The notes beneath the pieces are model-generated. The model ran no database searches, was not told where the DNA came from, and worked only from the letters and a program-made list of their open reading frames with translations. 64,000 bases of DNA, taken from Salinimicrobium sp049680855. GTDB lineage: Bacteria > Bacteroidota > Bacteroidia > Flavobacteriales > Flavobacteriaceae. The DNA lies in contig NZ_JBMPGS010000003.1 of assembly GCF_049680855.1 (NCBI RefSeq), positions 186,001 through 250,000 on the forward strand. Direction: 5' to 3'. Of the stretch, positions 60,717 to 64,000 are shown in pieces. The position numbers and the translations under genes are program-made. The stretch's first letter is position 1. Each line of letters opens with the position of its first letter.

Positions 60717-62069
60717 CTAAACCGTCCTGACTTTTAATTCCTTACGCTTAGGCTTTTCCACATTTGCATTTACCGGTTCCCCGTACAGGTCAAAGTCGGC
60801 GGCATCTGTGATCTTTACATCGTAATATTCTGCAGTTTTCAGGTAAACGGAAGTAGCATCGATCAGCACTTCATTATCAACATCGGGCGAATCAAATTCT
60901 GTTCTTCCCACGAAATAATTTCCTTCCTTGCGATCTATGATCACTTTAAAAACCTGCCCTATCTTCTGCTGATTCAGTTCCCAGGAGATCTGCGACTGAA
61001 TTTCCATGATCTCATTTGCCCGCTCTTGCTTTACTTCCTGTGGCACATCGTCTTCAAGATTGTAAGCGTGCGTGTTTTCTTCGTGAGAATAGGTGAAACA
61101 GCCAAGGCGCTCAAAACGCATTTCCTTCACCCATTCTTTAAGCTCCTGGTAATGAGCTTCAGTTTCACCGGGATAACCTACGATAAGGGTGGTCCTTATC
61201 GCCATTTCCGGCACCCTGCTTCTGAATTCTTTCAGAAGATTCGTGGTTTTTTCGTGGGTGGTTCCGCGGCGCATGGATTTCAGAAGATCATCAGAAATAT
61301 GCTGCAAAGGAATATCCAGATAATTACAGATCTTAGGTTCACGCTTCATCACATCAAGCACATCCAGCGGAAAACCTGTTGGGAATGCATAATGCAAACG
61401 AATCCACTCGATTCCTTCTACCTTTACCAGGTTCTCCAAAAGTTCGGCTAAATTTCGCTTTTTATAGAGGTCAAGTCCGTAGTAGGTAAGATCCTGGGCG
61501 ATCAAAATAAGTTCTTTCACTCCGTTGGCAGCAAGGTTTTTCGCTTCCTTCACCAAGTCTTCGATCGGCGTAGACCTGTGTTTTCCACGCATCAACGGGA
61601 TCGCACAAAAAGAACACGGGCGGTCACAGCCTTCAGCAATTTTTAAGTAAGCATAATTCTTTGGAGTGGTCGTTAACCGTTCCCCAACAAGTTCGTGCTT
61701 GTAATTTGCATCCAGCGCCTCCAGTAATCCGGGTAATTCGGTAGTTCCGAAGTATTGATCAACATCAGGAATTTCACTTTGAAGATCGGGTTTGTAGCGC
61801 TCGCTAAGACATCCCGTAACAAAAACCTTGTCCACTTCCCCCTGCTCTTTTCGTTGTACATACTCCAAAATGGTGTTTACAGACTGTTCTTTGGCGTTGT
61901 CAATAAAGCCGCAGGTATTGATCACTACGATATTCCCTTCCTGCTCGTGCACCACCTCCTTGCCATTGGCCTTGAGCTGCCCCATCAACACCTCACTGTC
62001 ATAGACATTCTTGCTGCAACCAAGGGTTACCACGTTAATTTTATTCTTCTTTAATGTCTTCGTTCTCAT
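60717..62069 (-). CDS. rimO: ribosomal protein uS12 methylthiotransferase
   Basis: A 450-residue radical-SAM methylthiotransferase that modifies an aspartate of ribosomal protein S12. The N-terminal cluster cysteines are in TLGCSKNVYDSE, VINTCGFID and VTGCLSERY. The radical-SAM CxxxCxxC is in AEGCDRPCSFCAIPLMRG. IRTTLIVGYPGETEA and the C-terminal TRAM domain (VFKVIIDRKEGNYFVGRTEFDSP) follow. The ATG at 62069 (MRTKTLKKNKINVVTLG) is preferred to a TTG at 62093. A TATCTTTG box lies about 90 bases upstream, and a palindrome sits in the leader. Confidence 0.93.
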   Translation of the reverse strand: MRTKTLKKNKINVVTLGCSKNVYDSEVLMGQLKANGKEVVHEQEGNIVVINTCGFIDNAKEQSVNTILEYVQRKEQGEVDKVFVTGCLSERYKPDLQSEIPDVDQYFGTTELPGLLEALDANYKHELVGERLTTTPKNYAYLKIAEGCDRPCSFCAIPLMRGKHRSTPIEDLVKEAKNLAANGVKELILIAQDLTYYGLDLYKKRNLAELLENLVKVEGIEWIRLHYAFPTGFPLDVLDVMKREPKICNYLDIPLQHISDDLLKSMRRGTTHEKTTNLLKEFRSRVPEMAIRTTLIVGYPGETEAHYQELKEWVKEMRFERLGCFTYSHEENTHAYNLEDDVPQEVKQERANEIMEIQSQISWELNQQKIGQVFKVIIDRKEGNYFVGRTEFDSPDVDNEVLIDATSVYLKTAEYYDVKITDAADFDLYGEPVNANVEKPKRKELKVRTV

Positions 62070-62097
62070 ATTCCTGCTCTTAATGTCATTCAAACTT

Positions 62098-62118
62098 AAC
62101 AGGTTTTGAAAACCTGTT
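62098..62118. repeat. palindromic repeat in the rimO leader
   Basis: AACAGGTTTT-G-AAAACCTGTT is a perfect 10-1-10 palindrome, extended on one side by AGG. It lies between the rimO promoter box and start codon, and would form a stable hairpin in the mRNA leader. Confidence 0.6.
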
Positions 62119-62157
62119 AGGTTTCTTTACCTGAAGTCGCTCTGCTGAAAGCGGGTG

Positions 62158-62165
62158 CAAAGATA
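62158..62165 (-). promoter_or_regulatory. -7 promoter box of rimO
   Basis: On the minus strand TATCTTTG (62165-62158) matches TAnnTTTG, 89 bases before the rimO ATG. No good -33 box is seen. Confidence 0.5.
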
Positions 62166-62248
62166 CAATCTAAAATGACAACTACCTTAACAACTTCAGC
62201 TTGTTTCAATTAGAAAGTTTATCTTCCCGAAGATTAAAAATTTTTAAA

Positions 62249-63385
62249 ATGAAAATAAGCGCGTTCTTTTGTTTGTTTAGTTTCTTCTTTATCAGCTGCT
62301 TTAGCTTTGGCCAGGAACGGGCACGGGAGCTGGGGATTGAGATTGGAGTGATGCAGCCGGGGGCTTTAAATGCCATTACAGATGTTTCCGAAGTGAAAGT
62401 TGGTCACACCACTCTGGTCAAAGGAGATTCTGTAAGAACCGGGGTGACCGCCATTCTTCCCCACAACGGAAATATTTTTCAGCAGAAAGTCCCCGCAGCC
62501 GTATATGTGGGCAATGGCTTCGGAAAGTTAGCCGGGACCACCCAGATAGTGGAACTCGGAAATATTGAGACTCCCATCATCCTTACGAACACGCTGAGCG
62601 TTCCTACCGCCATGAACGGCGTCATAAGTTATGTATTGCAACAGGAGAAAAATGAGGATGTACGGTCGGTGAATACCGTGGTGGGCGAAACCAATGACGG
62701 CTATCTCAATGATATCCGCGGAAGGCATGTGACGGAGCAGGATGTGATTACAGCGATAGAAAATGCTTCGGAAAATAATATTCAGGAAGGCAATGTTGGC
62801 GCCGGCACCGGTACAATTGCCTTCGGCTTTAAAGGCGGAATTGGCACTTCTTCCCGACTTCTTCCTAAAGATTTGGGTGGTTATACGGTGGGCGTACTGG
62901 TACAGACGAATTTTGGCGGCATACTGCAGATCAACGGAGCGAACCTGGGAAAGGAACTGAAGCATTTCAGTTTCAGCAATAAACTCCTGAACAATGTGGA
63001 CGGCTCCTGCATGATCGTGGTCGCAACAGATGCTCCGTTAGACAGCCGCAACCTGGAACGCCTCGCAAAAAGGGCATTTATGGGCCTCGCTAAAACCGGT
63101 GGCATCGCCTCCAACGGCAGCGGAGATTACGTCATCGCTTTCTCAACTGCGGAAGGCGTGCGTATCCCCTACCAGATGGAAACCGATCTACTGGAACAAA
63201 AAGTTGTTCCCAATGACTTCATGTCACCAATCTTTATGGCCGCCATCGAAGCCACCGAAGAAGCCATCATCAATTCCCTTTTTATGGCAGAGACGATGAC
63301 TGGGTTTGAAGGTAGGAGGATTGAAGCTTTACCAAAGGAAAAAGTGCTGGAAATATTGAAAGATCGTAAGCTGATTAAAAAGTAA
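62249..63385 (+). CDS. secreted P1 family (S58, DmpA-like) peptidase
   Basis: A 378-residue exported N-terminal-nucleophile-like hydrolase with a signal peptide (MKISAFFCLFSFFFISCFSFGQ). The S58 family features are GALNAITDVSEVKVGHTTL, VRTGVTAILPHNGN, KVPAAVYVGNGFGKLAG, and FGFKGGIGTSSRLL, where autocleavage before a serine or threonine should create the two subunits; NDGYLNDIRG is also conserved. DmpA/BapA enzymes act as aminopeptidases, including on D-amino acid or beta-peptides. The ATG at 62249 gives a clean signal peptide. The 3' side enters a 7-base periodic repeat three bases after the stop. Confidence 0.85.
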   Translation: MKISAFFCLFSFFFISCFSFGQERARELGIEIGVMQPGALNAITDVSEVKVGHTTLVKGDSVRTGVTAILPHNGNIFQQKVPAAVYVGNGFGKLAGTTQIVELGNIETPIILTNTLSVPTAMNGVISYVLQQEKNEDVRSVNTVVGETNDGYLNDIRGRHVTEQDVITAIENASENNIQEGNVGAGTGTIAFGFKGGIGTSSRLLPKDLGGYTVGVLVQTNFGGILQINGANLGKELKHFSFSNKLLNNVDGSCMIVVATDAPLDSRNLERLAKRAFMGLAKTGGIASNGSGDYVIAFSTAEGVRIPYQMETDLLEQKVVPNDFMSPIFMAAIEATEEAIINSLFMAETMTGFEGRRIEALPKEKVLEILKDRKLIKK

Positions 63386-63387
63386 GG

Positions 63388-63506
63388 CTTATCGTTTACG
63401 GTTTTCTGTTCTCTGTTGACTGATCACCGTTCACTATTCACTGTTTAAAGTTTATTGTTTAATGCTTATTGTATATTGATAACTGTTCATTGCTAATTGA
63501 TCATTG
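63388..63506. repeat. heptanucleotide degenerate tandem repeat
   Basis: Seventeen consecutive 7-base units (119 bases) stay in register. The consensus is about TTNATTG, examples being TTCTCTG, TTGACTG, TTCACTG, TTTATTG, CTTATTG, TTCATTG, ATCATTG. Sixteen of the 17 units end in G. The array fills the gap between the P1 peptidase gene and the aminotransferase gene and runs over the last two codons of the latter. Confidence 0.75.
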
Positions 63507-64000
63507 ACTTCTCGTTCTCTTGATAAATTCCTGCTGCAACAACTCCGTAATTTCCCCTTTTTGAGCCGTGAACAATTCCTTTCCTTCAATAGTTACTGAA
63601 GACACCGGTGCGATTTGCGTGGTGGTGCCGGTGAGGAAGATCTCATCAGCTTCTGGTAAGCCGGAAACAGGAAAGGCTTCTTCTTTCACCGGAATGTCCA
63701 GGTCGTGGCAGAGTTCCAGGACCACTTTTCGGGTGATGCCCGAGAGGATCTGCCGACCTTCGGGATGGGTGTAGACGGTTTTATTTTTGACGAAGAAAAT
63801 CGTGGTGTGGGAACCTTCGGTAAAAACCCCATTTCTGAATAGCAGGTTTTCATCATATCCCGCGGAAATTGCAACATCATTGGCCATCGTGTTTGCCAAC
63901 AGCGCAGTGGATTTTATATCGCAGCGGTGCCAGCGGAGATCTTCTGAAGCCACCACTTTCCAGTACCTGTCCTCAAAATTGGAAAGGTTCACCCTGAAGG
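63501..64000 (-). CDS. class IV aminotransferase (D-amino-acid aminotransferase-like), 3' part
   Basis: The C-terminal 165 residues or so of a fold-type IV PLP aminotransferase; the 5' end is beyond the right edge and the frame is open to base 64000. Seen are DLRWHRCDIKSTALLANTMA (the PLP lysine of fold type IV lies in such a CDIKS segment), FTEGSHTTIFFVKN, ILSGITRKVVLELC and EADEIFLTGTTTQIAPV. The RWHRCDIKS and LSGITRKVVLEL lines favour D-alanine-type aminotransferase over branched-chain IlvE, but this is a close call. Its stop lies within the heptanucleotide repeat. Confidence 0.8.
   Translation of the reverse strand, partial: FRVNLSNFEDRYWKVVASEDLRWHRCDIKSTALLANTMANDVAISAGYDENLLFRNGVFTEGSHTTIFFVKNKTVYTHPEGRQILSGITRKVVLELCHDLDIPVKEEAFPVSGLPEADEIFLTGTTTQIAPVSSVTIEGKELFTAQKGEITELLQQEFIKRTRSQ

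Noticed and set aside
62528..62965. A 145-codon reading frame antisense to the P1 peptidase gene
   Set aside because: Shadow of a well-conserved gene; no domain, no promoter.
63388..63506. CRISPR array
   Set aside because: Units are 7 bases without unique spacers of 30 bases or so, and no cas gene is present.

Overview
The window looks like a chromosomal segment from a member of the Bacteroidota, most likely Flavobacteriaceae. This rests on gene content (YidC, PyrG, GH3-family adenylating enzyme, bacillithiol ligase BshC, LysM/periplasmic-binding fusion, many flavobacterial DUF families) and on repeated copies of the Bacteroidota -7 promoter box TAnnTTTG about 19-28 bases before start codons. 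Shine-Dalgarno sequences are mostly absent. Base composition is moderately AT-rich. No rRNA, tRNA, CRISPR array, phage or intact insertion sequence was seen, and no gene-free stretch exceeds about 300 bases.

Layout. 1-5.6 kb: cell-envelope region with the end of a MurA-like gene, a type II MurB, a YrbL-like and a Kdo/WaaP-like kinase-fold protein, then a tightly overlapping trio (GT4 glycosyltransferase, polysaccharide pyruvyl transferase-like protein, TsaC/YrdC). 5.7-15 kb: housekeeping genes (CCA-adding enzyme, heme A synthase, nucleoid-associated protein, a hypothetical protein that reads like a hidden kinase fold, an ABC transporter pair, UvrB). 15-26 kb: a secreted YGI-repeat protein, Hsp20, CysH, SucC, an MFS transporter, LysA, an ion channel, an erythromycin-esterase-like protein and a metallo-beta-lactamase-fold protein. 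26-27 kb: a decayed Fpg/Nei glycosylase joined in frame to the last 41 codons of a DUF72 gene. 27-36 kb: HExxH lipoprotein, GH3 protein, an AhpD-like protein, then a GAF plus DHp-only protein coupled to a single-domain response regulator, then PyrG and YidC. 35-49 kb: fasciclin, MORN-type and lipocalin-like surface proteins, MnmA, a flavin oxidoreductase, guaA-LysM-osmC, SIMPL and DUF2071 proteins, a bshC/PLP-decarboxylase pair. 49-59 kb: M14 and M16 peptidases, a Ca/Na antiporter, a frameshifted VTT-domain membrane protein, a cysteine-desulfurase-like enzyme and FbaB aldolase. 60-64 kb: RimO, a P1-family peptidase and the end of a class IV aminotransferase, with several families of dispersed repeats.

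Most of the window is ordinary core genome. The points most worth a second look are: the kinase-less GAF-DHp protein with its partner receiver; a conserved hypothetical protein carrying protein-kinase signature spacing; a 119-base stretch with strict 7-base periodicity next to the P1 peptidase gene; a recurrent palindrome AAAATGNCATTTT at gene ends; paired REP-like hairpins near 60 kb; and the decayed glycosylase locus.

One technical warning: around the single N at 52989 a 122-base segment occurs twice in tandem. This is almost certainly two overlapping contig ends joined without merging, not biology.
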